Below, in pieces: positions 16,790-25,802 of a stretch of DNA of 64,000 bases. Below the pieces are notes generated by a model. It saw only the letters and a list, made by a program, of their open reading frames with translations. It searched no databases and was not told the DNA's origin. Each line of letters starts with the position of its first letter. Within the stretch, counting starts at the first letter, position 1. Made by a program: the position numbers and the translations under genes. The stretch comes from Oliverpabstia intestinalis (GTDB lineage: Bacteria; Bacillota; Clostridia; Lachnospirales; Lachnospiraceae): positions 1 through 64,000 of the forward strand of contig NZ_VUMS01000006.1 of assembly GCF_009696065.1 (NCBI RefSeq), read 5' to 3'.

Positions 16790-18850
16790 TTATTTTTCCA
16801 GTGCGTCCAGCTCTTTATTCAATTCTTCTGTTCCCGCAAGAACAAATCTTCCGTCCTGAATCAGCGGAATCTCTCTTCCATCCGCTGTCTCAACCAGGAT
16901 GGCTCCCAGTTCATCATACGGAATCGTGATATCGGTGTGACAGCCCAAATATGCTTTGCTCACATCTTCTTTTCTCAGAATTGAAACTTCATTATCTCTT
17001 GCTATGATTTCTTTTCCATCCGGATTATATACTTTCGTATCTTCCGCCCAGCTGTAACAGGTATCCCCCACCGCAAAGTGCGGTCCCGTCTTTTCTGCAA
17101 TCAAAATCGGAAGTTTCGCCTCGATACCATATTCTCTCGCCACCCGGTATGCCGTTGTATTGGTTCCGATCGCAAACTCACCCATCGGAAGTGTCGGGTG
17201 ATGATAGAGAATATTTTCCCGGATATATTTTTTATTTTCCTCTTCGGAATCAAAATTGGTGCAGCTATACTCTGTAATCTTTCCATCTGTAAAAACCAGT
17301 TCCAGATTCTGATACTGCAGCTCATTGAGATAAACTTTTGTTACATGCAGTTTTCCGTTTGTTCCCATCAGTTTCGGGGAGGTAAAGACTTCTCCCACCG
17401 GGATATTGACATCTGCCACGCAGTTTTCAAAATTTGTCTGTTTTTCCGGATCTTCCAGCTTGTGTAGCTGTACACGCAGATCTGTCCGGTTTTCACCTTT
17501 TCCCAGAATATGCACACTCGTTCCGAGATCCAGTGCATCGATCAGCTTTTGCTGAATCTGCTGATACAGATTATAGTCCAACGTATTGATTTTTACCGTC
17601 TCACGAAAGATTTCTTCAAACTGATCTCCGATCGCCGGTACCGGATAGGCGATGATCGTGAAACTTCTCTCCTCGCCTTTGATATAGCGGTTCGTAATCT
17701 GACCAATCTCATTTTGCATATGCACTTTTAACTTCTGCTGCTTTTCCGTAAGCTTCATCGCATATTCACAGGTCTCCGGTACAAATGGCCGTTCTCCGAA
17801 GATTTCCACAACGGCAGGTCCGGCATGCACACCCGCCAGTTCCTTATAAGTTTCATATGCCCCGCGGGTTGCCCGCAGCTTCCGGCTGACAAAATCATCA
17901 TCCAGATACAGTGCAATATCGTTACGATGGTCATAGTCAAACTGCGGATTCGGAATCGCTCCGTAATAGCCGATCCGGTGCAGTCCCTTATTTACCATGT
18001 GCACAGCACTCCGGTAGATCACCGGCTGTAATCCCATCTGCTCAAACTGCGTAATCGCAGCACGGATCATCCGCTCAAATCCCAGCACATACCGAATATT
18101 CACGGTTTTCTTTCTGGACAGATCTTTGCCGGTAGCGATAAAGCCTATCCGATAGCCTTCCGTATAGGTGCGCGCCATCGCAGTAATTTCTTCTTCCGGC
18201 AATGTATTTAAAAAGGCGGCGGTCTTTTCTTCCTCTTCGGTCACATATTCGCCGAACTGATACAGATAACGCAGATCCGTCAGATCTGCATCTTTTATGA
18301 TCTTTACTGCAAAATCCAGAGCCGGATCCACCGCCTGGCGTATCCGTTCTTCCACCATTTCCTGACAGTAATCGTTCACATACCAGTATAAGATTTTCCT
18401 CACATTTTCCCTGGTCGGTACTTCTCCGTCCTCAAACTCACTATACACCTGTAAAAACAGTTCCAATCCTACCAGAAAATCCCATTCTTTCTGTTCCCAG
18501 GCATACACGATCATACCTTGAAGTTCCGTATACAGGAAGCTTAACAGTACACCCAGATCTTCTCCCAGTATCTTTGCCGCATAATCCGGACTTGAATAAG
18601 AGGTCGGATAATTTTCCGGCAGAATATCCTGATAATACCCGATATTTTCCAGGCGCAGTTCTTCCAGTGAAAGTTTTTTCATCTCTCCGGTTTCTACCCG
18701 GTTCCGCAGGCAGATCATCTCTTCCAGAAATCCGGCTGTCTTTGTAAAAAAATCCAGATAGGGCTCAGCCACTGTCTTTTCCTCCCGAATCTCCCGGATC
18801 CGTTCCACTGCCAGATCATATCTTTCTTTTGCTAATTCATCCACAGACAT
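16790..18850 (-). CDS. M29 family aminopeptidase (AmpS/PepS-like)
   Basis: 686 aa, no signal peptide. The C-terminal two-thirds match the thermophilic aminopeptidase family M29: 'NFENCVADVNIPVGEVFTSP' (split here over about 470-490, with the Glu ligand), 'LGEFAIGTN'-type motif 'MGEFAIGTNTTA', and 'ILIAEKTGPHFAVGDTCYS' with Glu, His and Asp ligands of the dinuclear metal site. About 250 N-terminal residues are extra compared with the usual 400-aa enzymes, as in longer Clostridia homologues. It removes N-terminal amino acids from peptides. Last gene of a leftward run from pyrE. Confidence 0.9.
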   Translation of the reverse strand: MSVDELAKERYDLAVERIREIREEKTVAEPYLDFFTKTAGFLEEMICLRNRVETGEMKKLSLEELRLENIGYYQDILPENYPTSYSSPDYAAKILGEDLGVLLSFLYTELQGMIVYAWEQKEWDFLVGLELFLQVYSEFEDGEVPTRENVRKILYWYVNDYCQEMVEERIRQAVDPALDFAVKIIKDADLTDLRYLYQFGEYVTEEEEKTAAFLNTLPEEEITAMARTYTEGYRIGFIATGKDLSRKKTVNIRYVLGFERMIRAAITQFEQMGLQPVIYRSAVHMVNKGLHRIGYYGAIPNPQFDYDHRNDIALYLDDDFVSRKLRATRGAYETYKELAGVHAGPAVVEIFGERPFVPETCEYAMKLTEKQQKLKVHMQNEIGQITNRYIKGEERSFTIIAYPVPAIGDQFEEIFRETVKINTLDYNLYQQIQQKLIDALDLGTSVHILGKGENRTDLRVQLHKLEDPEKQTNFENCVADVNIPVGEVFTSPKLMGTNGKLHVTKVYLNELQYQNLELVFTDGKITEYSCTNFDSEEENKKYIRENILYHHPTLPMGEFAIGTNTTAYRVAREYGIEAKLPILIAEKTGPHFAVGDTCYSWAEDTKVYNPDGKEIIARDNEVSILRKEDVSKAYLGCHTDITIPYDELGAILVETADGREIPLIQDGRFVLAGTEELNKELDALEK

Positions 18851-18880
18851 TCCCTCTACATTTCTTTTACTTTTCTCGTT

Positions 18881-19195
18881 TTATAATCCAATGAGAATCA
18901 ATGCCAGCCATCCAACAGAAATCACTCCGTTCGCCATCGCTCCCATCACACTGAACCGATAGTTTTTCCCTTTTTCTTTAAAGCTCTTCATTCCGATCAA
19001 AAAGCCGCTGACTGAAAAAAGTACCGCCATCAGACCAAGCGCTCCGATCCAGCTTTCCGCTTTCCCTTCCCAGAAAAACGAGAGGCACGCAGATACCAGA
19101 AACAGTATCAGGGAGCAGCCGGCAAACACCAATGAAGAAAAACCACCTTCTGTCTCTTCTTTTCTGGTAAATGTGTATTTAAATTTTCTTCTCAT
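18881..19195 (-). CDS. Small membrane protein, 104 aa
   Basis: A basic N-terminus (about 1-18) is followed by three or four hydrophobic segments ('LVFAGCSLILFLVSACLSFF', 'IGALGLMAVLFSVSGFLIG', 'VISVGWLALILIGL'). It resembles small DUF6142-type proteins of Lachnospiraceae, by memory only. Its start overlaps the end of the VanZ-family gene by 17 bp, so the two are probably co-translated. No function can be assigned. Confidence 0.78.
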   Translation of the reverse strand: MRRKFKYTFTRKEETEGGFSSLVFAGCSLILFLVSACLSFFWEGKAESWIGALGLMAVLFSVSGFLIGMKSFKEKGKNYRFSVMGAMANGVISVGWLALILIGL

Positions 19196-19652
19196 AAATC
19201 ATTCTCCTTATCCCATTACAGATCCAAAAGGACAGATATCCAAACAATACCCCCAGTGTATTTAAGATCAGATCATCCACATCAAAACATCCCACCTTAA
19301 AAATAAGCTGAATGGACTCCACCAGAAGACTTAATCCGAATCCTGACATAGTTACCAGAACACCATTCCGTAATCGTCTGCTCAGAATCGGAAGAAAGAA
19401 CCCAAACGGAAGGAAGCCGATCACATTGCCTGCCAGATTCAGAAATGACACCCAGAATCCTACCCGGTGGCGATAGATCCAGAACCTTTTGATTTCCTGA
19501 AATGGTGTCAGATTGTATCGATACATCCGCTGATCAAAACTTGTCCTTCCATATTCTTCCGAGAGAAACAGAAAGTAGATCAGCAATCCTATATAAATCA
19601 CAAACAGAATCCAGCTTATGACCCGGATTCTGTTTTTTGTTTCATCTTTCAC
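19179..19652 (-). CDS. VanZ family membrane protein
   Basis: 157 aa with four to five membrane segments. The VanZ-like pattern is visible: first helix 'ISWILFVIYIGLLIYFLFL', 'FVSFLNLAGNVIGFLPFGFFLP' (N-x-x-x-N/F-x-P-x-G motif), a central helix and 'FDVDDLILNTLGVLFGYL' (the D-x-x-x-N-x-x-G motif). VanZ gives teicoplanin resistance in enterococci, but the broad family is mostly of unknown function and no van genes are nearby. Confidence 0.88.
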   Translation of the reverse strand: MKDETKNRIRVISWILFVIYIGLLIYFLFLSEEYGRTSFDQRMYRYNLTPFQEIKRFWIYRHRVGFWVSFLNLAGNVIGFLPFGFFLPILSRRLRNGVLVTMSGFGLSLLVESIQLIFKVGCFDVDDLILNTLGVLFGYLSFWICNGIRRMIYEKKI

Positions 19653-19696
19653 TTCTTTTTTTACCCCTTGATCCCCGTACTCTGGCTGCCTTCTTT

Positions 19697-19852
19697 CTAA
19701 AAAGTAATCTGATATTTCTGTTTCAGAAGTTTTGCTCCTGTTACGATCATCAGCACACCGGAGACAATTCCTGTCACCAGTACCACGATGCCAAGTGCAA
19801 GGCTGGCACCGCCGCTGTGGGAAATTGTTCGGTAAATTTTTTCATTACTCAT
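19697..19852 (-). CDS. Small single-span membrane protein, 51 aa
   Basis: A frame of 51 codons starting MSNEKIYRTISHSGG, with one long hydrophobic stretch (about 17-40, 'LALGIVVLVTGIVSGVLMIV') and a basic tail. AGAGG lies 7 nt before the ATG. It sits 20 bp after pyrE and 44 bp before the VanZ gene on the same strand, within one transcription unit. Codon use and coding density are normal. I do not recognise a family; it could be a membrane regulator or an accessory of the neighbouring membrane proteins. Confidence 0.7.
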   Translation of the reverse strand: MSNEKIYRTISHSGGASLALGIVVLVTGIVSGVLMIVTGAKLLKQKYQITF

Positions 19853-19872
19853 ATCTTTTACCTCTTTCCCTT

Positions 19873-20553
19873 CTATTTTGCACCGTACTGTTCATAATAT
19901 GCATCGATGGCCGCTTTTAATGTATCGTCGATCACTACTTTTCCGTTACATTCTTTGTTATACAGGCATTCTACCACATCAGCCATGGATACGATCGCTG
20001 CTGTGTCAAATCCGTACAGATCTTTAATTTCATCCAGTGCACATTTTTTTCCACCTTTTCCTACTTCCATACGATTCAGGGATACCATCAGACCAACGAT
20101 TGTTACATCTGCTGCATTTCTTACTTTTGGCACAGTCTCCTCCATGGATTTTCCGGAAGTTGTAACATCCTCGATCATGATGACTCTGTCACCGTCTTTT
20201 AATTTACTTCCCAGAAAGCTTCCTTTATCTGCACCGTGGTCTTTTTCTTCTTTTCTGTCGGAACAGTAACGTACTTCTTTTCCATACAGTTCACTGTAAG
20301 CAATAGCAGTTACAACACCAAGCGGAATTCCTTTGTAGGCCGGTCCGAATAATACGTCAAAATCGTCTCCGTAGATATCATGAATCGCTTTTGCATAATA
20401 TTCACCCAGTCTTTTCAGCTGCGATCCTGTCACATACGCACCTGCATTCATAAAAAACGGAGATTTTCTTCCGCTTTTCAGAGTAAAGTCTCCAAATTTT
20501 AATACATCACTCTCTACCATAAATTTAATAAAATCCTGCTTATACTGTTCCAT
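19873..20553 (-). CDS. pyrE: Orotate phosphoribosyltransferase
   Basis: 226 aa, normal length. Converts orotate and PRPP to OMP. Motifs: 'LKSGRKSPFFMNAG' (orotate contact), 'FGPAYKGIPLG', 'YCSDRKEEKDHG' (flexible loop with catalytic Lys), and the PRPP-binding 'VIMIEDVTTSGKSMEE'. It is separated from pyrCFKD by a terminator and has its own promoter, so it is a distinct unit leading into small membrane proteins and the M29 peptidase. Confidence 0.97.
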   Translation of the reverse strand: MEQYKQDFIKFMVESDVLKFGDFTLKSGRKSPFFMNAGAYVTGSQLKRLGEYYAKAIHDIYGDDFDVLFGPAYKGIPLGVVTAIAYSELYGKEVRYCSDRKEEKDHGADKGSFLGSKLKDGDRVIMIEDVTTSGKSMEETVPKVRNAADVTIVGLMVSLNRMEVGKGGKKCALDEIKDLYGFDTAAIVSMADVVECLYNKECNGKVVIDDTLKAAIDAYYEQYGAK

Positions 20554-20609
20554 GCTCTGTCATCCTCCTGTTTTACGGCTTGCGCCCGAATTTTTCCATA
20601 TTTAGTATA

Positions 20610-20638
20610 AGTATACTACGTTACGCACTTTTTTTCAA
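20610..20638 (-). promoter_or_regulatory. Promoter of pyrE
   Basis: Minus strand: -35 TTGAAA (20633-20638), 17-bp spacer, -10 TATACT (20610-20615), about 55 bp before the pyrE start. Confidence 0.8.
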
Positions 20639-20734
20639 CTGTTGCATAAATTCCGGTCTCGCGAAAACTGAGCGGATTGCAAATATTTTTGAGGATTGTG
20701 AGAGTAAGAAGTACGACTTAATCCAATACACCGC

Positions 20735-20774
20735 AAAAAGGCACCAGAAGAAATATTTTTCTTCCGGTGCCTTT
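20735..20774 (-). terminator. Terminator after pyrD
   Basis: AAAGGCACC plus AGAAGAAA (20737-20753) pairs with the matching arm ending GGTGCCTTT (20766-20774), with one mismatch; five T's follow on the minus strand. Confidence 0.85.
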
Positions 20775-20842
20775 ACCTGTTCTTATTATAGCAAAAGCCT
20801 TTGTTACTTTCTAGTGATAAATTAATAAATCTCCATTTTCAC

Positions 20843-21745
20843 CTATCGAACAATGCCTACCATATCTTTTACTGATGTGAATCCGTTTTTCTTCATATAG
20901 TCTTCGATTCCGTCGATCACTTCCATCGTCACTGCAGGATTGTGGAAGTTGGCCGTTCCCACGGATACGGCGCTTGCTCCGGCAAGGATGAATTCGATTG
21001 CATCTTCTGCACAGGAGATACCACCCATACCGATGATCGGGATGTTGACTGCCTGTGCCACCTGATAGACCATGCGGACAGCAATCGGTTTTACGATCGG
21101 ACCGGATACACCACCGGTTTTATTTGCCAGGGCAAAGGTCTTTCTGTTAATATCAATCTTCATACCGGTCAGTGTGTTGATCAGTGATACCGCATCTGCA
21201 CCACCGGCTTCCGCTGCCTTTGCGATTTCTGTGATATCTGTCACATTCGGTGTCAGTTTCATGATCACCGGCTGTTTTGCAATTTTTTTGATCTGCCCGG
21301 TCAGTTCTTCCACATGGTGTGCATCCTGACCGAAAGCCAGAAATCCCGCATTTACATTTGGACAGGAAATATTGATCTCCATCATATCAATTGGTTCGTC
21401 TGCCAGCCTTTCTACTACTGCCAGATATTCTTCCGGTGCATGGCCACATACATTGACAATGATTTTTGTATCATACTTTTTCAGAAACGGGATATCTCGC
21501 TTACAGAACAGATCGATTCCCGGGTTCTGCAGACCGATCGCATTCATCATACCGCCGTAGACTTCTGCCACACGGGGTGTAGGATTGCCGCTCCAAGGAA
21601 CATTTGCCACACCTTTGGTGGTCACTGCACCCAGGCGGTTCAGATCCACATATTCTGAAAATTCTTCTCCGGATCCAAAAGTTCCGGATGCAACAGTTAC
21701 CGGATTTTGCCATTCTACGCCGGCAATATTTACACTCATATCCAT
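20843..21745 (-). CDS. pyrD: Dihydroorotate dehydrogenase B, catalytic subunit
   Basis: 300 aa FMN TIM barrel of class 1B. 'VTVASGTFGSGEEFSEY' at the N-terminus, 'PNVNAGFLAFG' with the catalytic Cys just before it ('NISCPN', about residue 130), 'VIMKLTPNVTD', 'GGADAVSLINT' and the phosphate-binding 'IIGMGGISCAEDA'. It oxidises dihydroorotate to orotate and passes electrons to PyrK. The ATG overlaps the pyrK stop by one base (TGATG), so expression is coupled, as expected for a 1:1 complex. Confidence 0.97.
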   Translation of the reverse strand: MDMSVNIAGVEWQNPVTVASGTFGSGEEFSEYVDLNRLGAVTTKGVANVPWSGNPTPRVAEVYGGMMNAIGLQNPGIDLFCKRDIPFLKKYDTKIIVNVCGHAPEEYLAVVERLADEPIDMMEINISCPNVNAGFLAFGQDAHHVEELTGQIKKIAKQPVIMKLTPNVTDITEIAKAAEAGGADAVSLINTLTGMKIDINRKTFALANKTGGVSGPIVKPIAVRMVYQVAQAVNIPIIGMGGISCAEDAIEFILAGASAVSVGTANFHNPAVTMEVIDGIEDYMKKNGFTSVKDMVGIVR

Positions 21746-22527
21746 CAGATTTCCACCTCCGTAGAAAGAAAGACCGGTCCGTCTTTACAGATTCTCTTGT
21801 TGTTCACGTTGCTGTGTGCATCTTTTTCTTTTGACTTGCAGACACATGCCAGACAGGCACCGATACCGCATGCCATACGCTCTTCCAGTGAAATATAACA
21901 TTCGATGTTATTTGCCTCGGCATACTGTTTGATCGCCCGAAGCATCGGTGTCGGACCACAGGCATAGATGATATCCGCTTCCAATTTCTGTTCCCGGATC
22001 GCATCCATTACATTTCCTTTTGTTCCCACACTGCCATCTTCTGTGGAAATATACAGTTCTCCGGCTGCTTCGAATTCTTCTTTTAAGAACGTCTGCGCGT
22101 TACGGTATCCCACAACGATCTGTTTTTTCTCACACTGCATCTGTTTTGCCAGTTCCAGGATCGGCGGTACTCCGATACCTCCGCCCATCAGAAAAGCTCG
22201 TTTTCCTTCTGCTTTTTCTACTGGGAAGCCATTTCCCAGCGGTCCGATCACCGGGATCGTATCTCCGGCTTTCAGTCTGGAAAACTCTTCGGTTCCGGTC
22301 TTCGCTCCCGTGACACGATACACCAGACGAAGTCGGCTGTTTTCCCGGTCGATCTCACATAGACTGATCGGACGCGGAAGTAGTTTGCTTCCATCCTTAC
22401 TATACAACGATACGAACTGTCCCGGTTTTGCTTCTTTCCCAATGTTTTTCGTCTGGATCCACATGCTGAAGATTCCGTCACCAATTTCTTTCTGACGGAT
22501 CACAGTACAGATTTCTTTCTTTTTCAT
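21745..22527 (-). CDS. pyrK: Dihydroorotate dehydrogenase B, electron transfer subunit
   Basis: 260 aa from MKKKEICTV, chosen for AGGAG 8 nt upstream; a longer frame would overlap pyrF. FAD-binding 'RPISLCEID', NAD-binding 'FLMGGGIGVPPILELAKQM', 'IIYACGPTPMLRAI', and the C-terminal [2Fe-2S] Cys cluster 'MACGIGACLACVCK' followed by a further Cys in 'RICKDGPVF'. It transfers electrons from PyrD to NAD+. The complex is heterotetrameric and cytoplasmic. Confidence 0.97.
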   Translation of the reverse strand: MKKKEICTVIRQKEIGDGIFSMWIQTKNIGKEAKPGQFVSLYSKDGSKLLPRPISLCEIDRENSRLRLVYRVTGAKTGTEEFSRLKAGDTIPVIGPLGNGFPVEKAEGKRAFLMGGGIGVPPILELAKQMQCEKKQIVVGYRNAQTFLKEEFEAAGELYISTEDGSVGTKGNVMDAIREQKLEADIIYACGPTPMLRAIKQYAEANNIECYISLEERMACGIGACLACVCKSKEKDAHSNVNNKRICKDGPVFLSTEVEI

Positions 22528-22552
22528 GTTCGATACTCCTGTCTTTTCCAGT

Positions 22553-23482
22553 TTATTTTGCCGCCTGCAGTGCACCGTCGATATCTGCGATCATATCTTT
22601 TACCGCCTGACGAGATGCCTCTGCAAAGTTCTGAGATCCAAACTGTGCATATGCTTCCTGTTTGTATGCTGCGATGATACCTCTGGAAGAGTTGATGATC
22701 GCACCCAGTCCGTCTTCATTAAAGAAATGTACCAGATCTTTTCCTCTTCCGCCCTGTGCGCCGTAGCCAGGTACCAGAATAAAAGTCTTCGGCATCAGTT
22801 TTCTTAATACTTTTCCCTGTTCCGGATAAGTTGCTCCTACGACCGCGCCGATATAACTATAAGAATCTCCCATATGTTCTTTGCCCCATGCGTCTACCTG
22901 TTCTCCTACCCACTCATACAGCGGACGACCGTCGATCAGACGATCCTGGAATTCTCCACTGGACGGATTGGATGTTTTTACCAGGATAAACAGACCTTTG
23001 TTTTCTTCTTTGCAGACCTTGATGAACGGTTTGATGCCGTCAGAACCGAGATACGGATTGACCGTAGCGAAATCCTCATCAAATCCTGCGAACTGCTGGG
23101 AACCTACTTTTACTTTTCCCAGATGCCCTACCGCGTAGGCCTCGGAAGTAGAACCGATATCTCCACGTTTTACATCACCGATAACTACCAGTCCTTTTTC
23201 ATGGCAGTAATCCACGGTCTTTTTAAACGCTTTCACACCTTCGATACCAAACTGCTCATACATGGCAACCTGTGGTTTTACCGCCGGGATCAGATCATAG
23301 GTAGCATCCACAATCTCTTTGTTGAACTGCCAGATGGCTTCTGCTGCTCCTTCGAGTGTCTCACCATACTCTGCAAATGCACGTTTCTGGATATGTTCCG
23401 GTACATAATTTAACATCGGATCAAGACCTACTACGATCGGTGCATGTGTTTTCTGGATTTTTTCAATCAATTTGTTAATCAT
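22553..23482 (-). CDS. pyrF: Orotidine 5'-phosphate decarboxylase (PyrF type 2)
   Basis: 309 aa, the longer 'type 2' form of OMP decarboxylase. 'PIVVGLDPMLNYVP' at the N-terminus, the catalytic 'VIGDVKRGDIGSTSEAYA' (Asp-x-Lys-x-x-Asp), 'LVKTSNPSSGEFQD' and 'ILVPGYGAQGG'. It makes UMP from OMP. Second gene of pyrCFKD, 25 bp before pyrK and 48 bp after pyrC. Confidence 0.96.
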   Translation of the reverse strand: MINKLIEKIQKTHAPIVVGLDPMLNYVPEHIQKRAFAEYGETLEGAAEAIWQFNKEIVDATYDLIPAVKPQVAMYEQFGIEGVKAFKKTVDYCHEKGLVVIGDVKRGDIGSTSEAYAVGHLGKVKVGSQQFAGFDEDFATVNPYLGSDGIKPFIKVCKEENKGLFILVKTSNPSSGEFQDRLIDGRPLYEWVGEQVDAWGKEHMGDSYSYIGAVVGATYPEQGKVLRKLMPKTFILVPGYGAQGGRGKDLVHFFNEDGLGAIINSSRGIIAAYKQEAYAQFGSQNFAEASRQAVKDMIADIDGALQAAK

Positions 23483-23530
23483 CTGTTTTTCTCCTCGCCT
23501 TTTGCTTTCTGTATGTTGCCTTTTCTTGTT

Positions 23531-24811
23531 TTATTTATCTTCGTACACGACTCTTCCACCACAGATCGTCACTTTAACTTTACCGTTTACTTTTTTACCC
23601 TGGAACGGTGTGTTCTTACCCTTCGATACAAAATCTTTCACATCGATCACATAAGATTCTTTCGGGTCGATCACAACCACATCCGCATCTTTTCCTGGTT
23701 TCAGGGAACCTTTGTTTGTAAGATGCAGGATCTGCGCCGGATTGTAACTCATTTTTTCTGCCATCTGCATCGGTGTGATCCATCCTTTGTCCACCAGTTC
23801 AGTGATAGTCAGCGATACACTGGTTTCCAGTCCCACGATGCCGAATGGTGCGCTCTTCATAGAAACACCCTTTTCCACCATCGTATGTGGTGCATGGTCG
23901 GTGCTGATCACATCAAAGACATCATTTTTCAGTCCTTCCAGAAGTGCCTGCCGATCTTCTTTTGTGCGCAGTGGCGGATTCATCTTATAATTAGTATCAC
24001 CTTCCACGATATCATCCGAAGTCAGTGTAAAATGATGGGGGCATACTTCACCGGTTACAGAGATTCCTTCTTCTTTTGCCAGACGCAGCATCACTTCACT
24101 GTCTTTTGTGGAACAATGACAAAGATGCAGGTGGCATCCGGTATCTTTTGCGATCAAAATATCTCTTGCTACAATAGTATCCTCCACTGCGTTACAAATT
24201 CCAGGCAGACCAAACTTCTCGGAATTGGTATCTTCGTTCATACAGCCTCCGTTTACCATATGAATATCTTCACAATGTGCCAGTACCGGAATATTCATGC
24301 GTGCTGCAATCTGCATCGCTTCTTTATAAATCTGAGCATTCATAACAGATTTTCCATCCTCACTGATCGCCGGCGCGCCCGCCTGAACCATCCCTTCAAT
24401 ATCAGAAAGCTCCTCGCCTTTCATCCCCTGAGTGATAGCTCCTGCCTGCAGGACATTGACCAGATTACACTGCATTGCTTTATTTTTTACATAAGAAAGC
24501 CGTTCCGGATTATCAATGACCGGTTTTGTGTTTGGCATGGCAACCAGCGTGGTAACACCACCCCTTGCCGCAGCCTTCGATCCGGTAAATACATCCTCTT
24601 TATGTGTCAGCCCCGGATCACGCAGATGTACATGCATATCGATCAGCCCTGGCATGACGTAGCAGCCTCTGGCATCAATCACCCTGTCCGCTTTATCCTT
24701 GATGTTTTCTTTTACTTCCTGGATCTTATCATCTTCCAGCAGTACATCTGCAACCTGATCCAGCTTTGTATCCGGATCGATCACATGACCATTTTTTATC
24801 AGGATTTTCAT
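23531..24811 (-). CDS. pyrC: Dihydroorotase
   Basis: 426 aa, class I (amidohydrolase) type. Starts at MKILIKNG with AAAGGA upstream; earlier in-frame codons lack a ribosome site. Metal ligands: 'GLIDMHVHLRDPG' (His-x-His), 'PVLAHCED' (His), 'HLHLCHCST' (His) and 'ISTDHAPH' (Asp). It cyclises N-carbamoyl-aspartate to dihydroorotate. First gene of the operon. I find only a weak promoter (-10-like TATGAT near 24904) and no PyrR-type antiterminator in the leader. pyrB and carAB are not in the window. Confidence 0.96.
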   Translation of the reverse strand: MKILIKNGHVIDPDTKLDQVADVLLEDDKIQEVKENIKDKADRVIDARGCYVMPGLIDMHVHLRDPGLTHKEDVFTGSKAAARGGVTTLVAMPNTKPVIDNPERLSYVKNKAMQCNLVNVLQAGAITQGMKGEELSDIEGMVQAGAPAISEDGKSVMNAQIYKEAMQIAARMNIPVLAHCEDIHMVNGGCMNEDTNSEKFGLPGICNAVEDTIVARDILIAKDTGCHLHLCHCSTKDSEVMLRLAKEEGISVTGEVCPHHFTLTSDDIVEGDTNYKMNPPLRTKEDRQALLEGLKNDVFDVISTDHAPHTMVEKGVSMKSAPFGIVGLETSVSLTITELVDKGWITPMQMAEKMSYNPAQILHLTNKGSLKPGKDADVVVIDPKESYVIDVKDFVSKGKNTPFQGKKVNGKVKVTICGGRVVYEDK

Positions 24812-24946
24812 ATTGCATCCTTTCCTGAAGCTTCTGCATCTTTTGCATATCTTCACACTTTTTTTCGTTCCCTCTCTCTGTAAGGAACCCTGGTTTCCAT
24901 CTACTATCATACACGAAAACTGTACTGAAATAAAGCCTTTTTCTGC

Positions 24947-24975
24947 TTGACTTTTACAAATATTCCAACTATAAT
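24947..24975 (+). promoter_or_regulatory. Promoter of the cold-shock gene
   Basis: -35 TTGACT (24947-24952), 17-bp spacer, perfect -10 TATAAT (24970-24975). Transcription would start near 24982, leaving a leader of about 160 nt, a length typical of cspA-type thermosensing leaders. Confidence 0.85.
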
Positions 24976-25143
24976 GAGCATTGTAGAAGGAAATTGGATA
25001 TATCTAATATTACCCATCGGGCTGAACGGGATTATTATTTATTTTATCAATGCTAATCTCCAGAGCCGGGTGGATTTTTTTATCTCTGGAATTATTCTTC
25101 TGCATTATATTTTCTATTTATTTTATTTTATGGAGGTAATATC

Positions 25144-25344
25144 ATGAACAAGGGAACTGTAAAATGGTTCAATGCTGAAAAAGGCTATGGTTTCATCACA
25201 GGAGAAGACGGAGCAGATGTATTCGTTCATTTCTCTGCAATCCAGGGAGAAGGCTTCAAATCCTTAGATGAAGGACAGGCTGTAACTTATGATTTAACCG
25301 AAGGCGCTCGCGGAATGCAGGCAGCTAACGTTGTAAAATTATAA
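25144..25344 (+). CDS. Cold-shock protein (CspA family)
   Basis: 66 aa, a single OB-fold cold-shock domain with both RNA-binding motifs: RNP1 'KGYGFIT' and RNP2 'VFVHFSAI'. It binds single-stranded RNA and keeps messages unfolded. GGAGGT lies 6 nt before the ATG. The long leader (24982-25143) probably controls translation with temperature. It stands alone between its promoter and a strong terminator and is well expressed by the look of these signals. Confidence 0.97.
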   Translation: MNKGTVKWFNAEKGYGFITGEDGADVFVHFSAIQGEGFKSLDEGQAVTYDLTEGARGMQAANVVKL

Positions 25345-25360
25345 TTTTTAAGAACAACAG

Positions 25361-25396
25361 AAAACCGGCAGACTTTTGATAGTCTGTCGGTTTTTT
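25361..25396 (+). terminator. Terminator of the cold-shock gene
   Basis: AAAACCGGCAGACT (25361-25374) pairs with AGTCTGTCGGTTTT with one G-T pair, followed by T's. Confidence 0.9.
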
Positions 25397-25576
25397 GTTG
25401 CTCCTTTTTATTAAAACTCATTTCACCTGTCTGTTTCTGCGCTCTGGCCAGCACATCGTTTCCCCACTTTTATATAAAAACAGCGAATATGCCGAGAGGT
25501 ATTTTACTTTACAGAGCAGCAGCTTACTGTAAAATCAAAATTGGTCCACTGGATGATTATTGATATGTAACGCAAC

Positions 25577-25606
25577 AAAAAACAGACCCTTACGGATCTG
25601 TTTTTT
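25577..25606 (-). terminator. Terminator of rpmF
   Basis: AAAAAACAGA (25577-25586) pairs with TCTGTTTTTT (25597-25606), directly after rpmF on the minus strand. Between here and the csp terminator (25397-25576) I see no gene. Confidence 0.85.
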
Positions 25607-25616
25607 ATTGCTTGAA

Positions 25617-25799
25617 TTAAGCTTCCTGAGAAACGATTTCTCTCTTGTTGTAGGAACCACAAGCTTTGCATACTCTGTGAGGCATCATCAGCGCACCACA
25701 TTTGCTGCATTTTACCAGGTTCGGAGCAGCCATTTTCCAGTTTGCTCTTCTTTTATCTCTTCTGGCTTTAGATGATTTATTCTTTGGACAGATGGACAT
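25617..25799 (-). CDS. rpmF: 50S ribosomal protein L32
   Basis: 60 aa. Basic N-terminus 'CPKNKSSKARRDKRRANWKM' then a zinc ribbon with 'CSKCG' and 'CKACG', the four-Cys form of L32. It follows a DUF177 protein by 3 bp, the standard yceD-rpmF pairing in bacteria. Confidence 0.98.
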   Translation of the reverse strand: MSICPKNKSSKARRDKRRANWKMAAPNLVKCSKCGALMMPHRVCKACGSYNKREIVSQEA

Positions 25800-25802
25800 C
25801 AG

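Noticed and set aside
23444-24883. 479-codon plus-strand open frame
   Set aside because: Antisense shadow of pyrC, whose amidohydrolase motifs are complete on the minus strand.
24974-25147. 57-codon hydrophobic open frame directly upstream of and overlapping the cold-shock gene (ATGA)
   Set aside because: Its ATG lies within the -10 of the only good promoter, so the transcript starts downstream of it, and no ribosome site or other start is visible. It is better read as the csp leader.
25501-25545. Imperfect inverted repeat (ATTTTAC ... GTAAAAT) before the rpmF terminator
   Set aside because: No T-tract, no promoter and no gene depends on it; the inner part pairs poorly.
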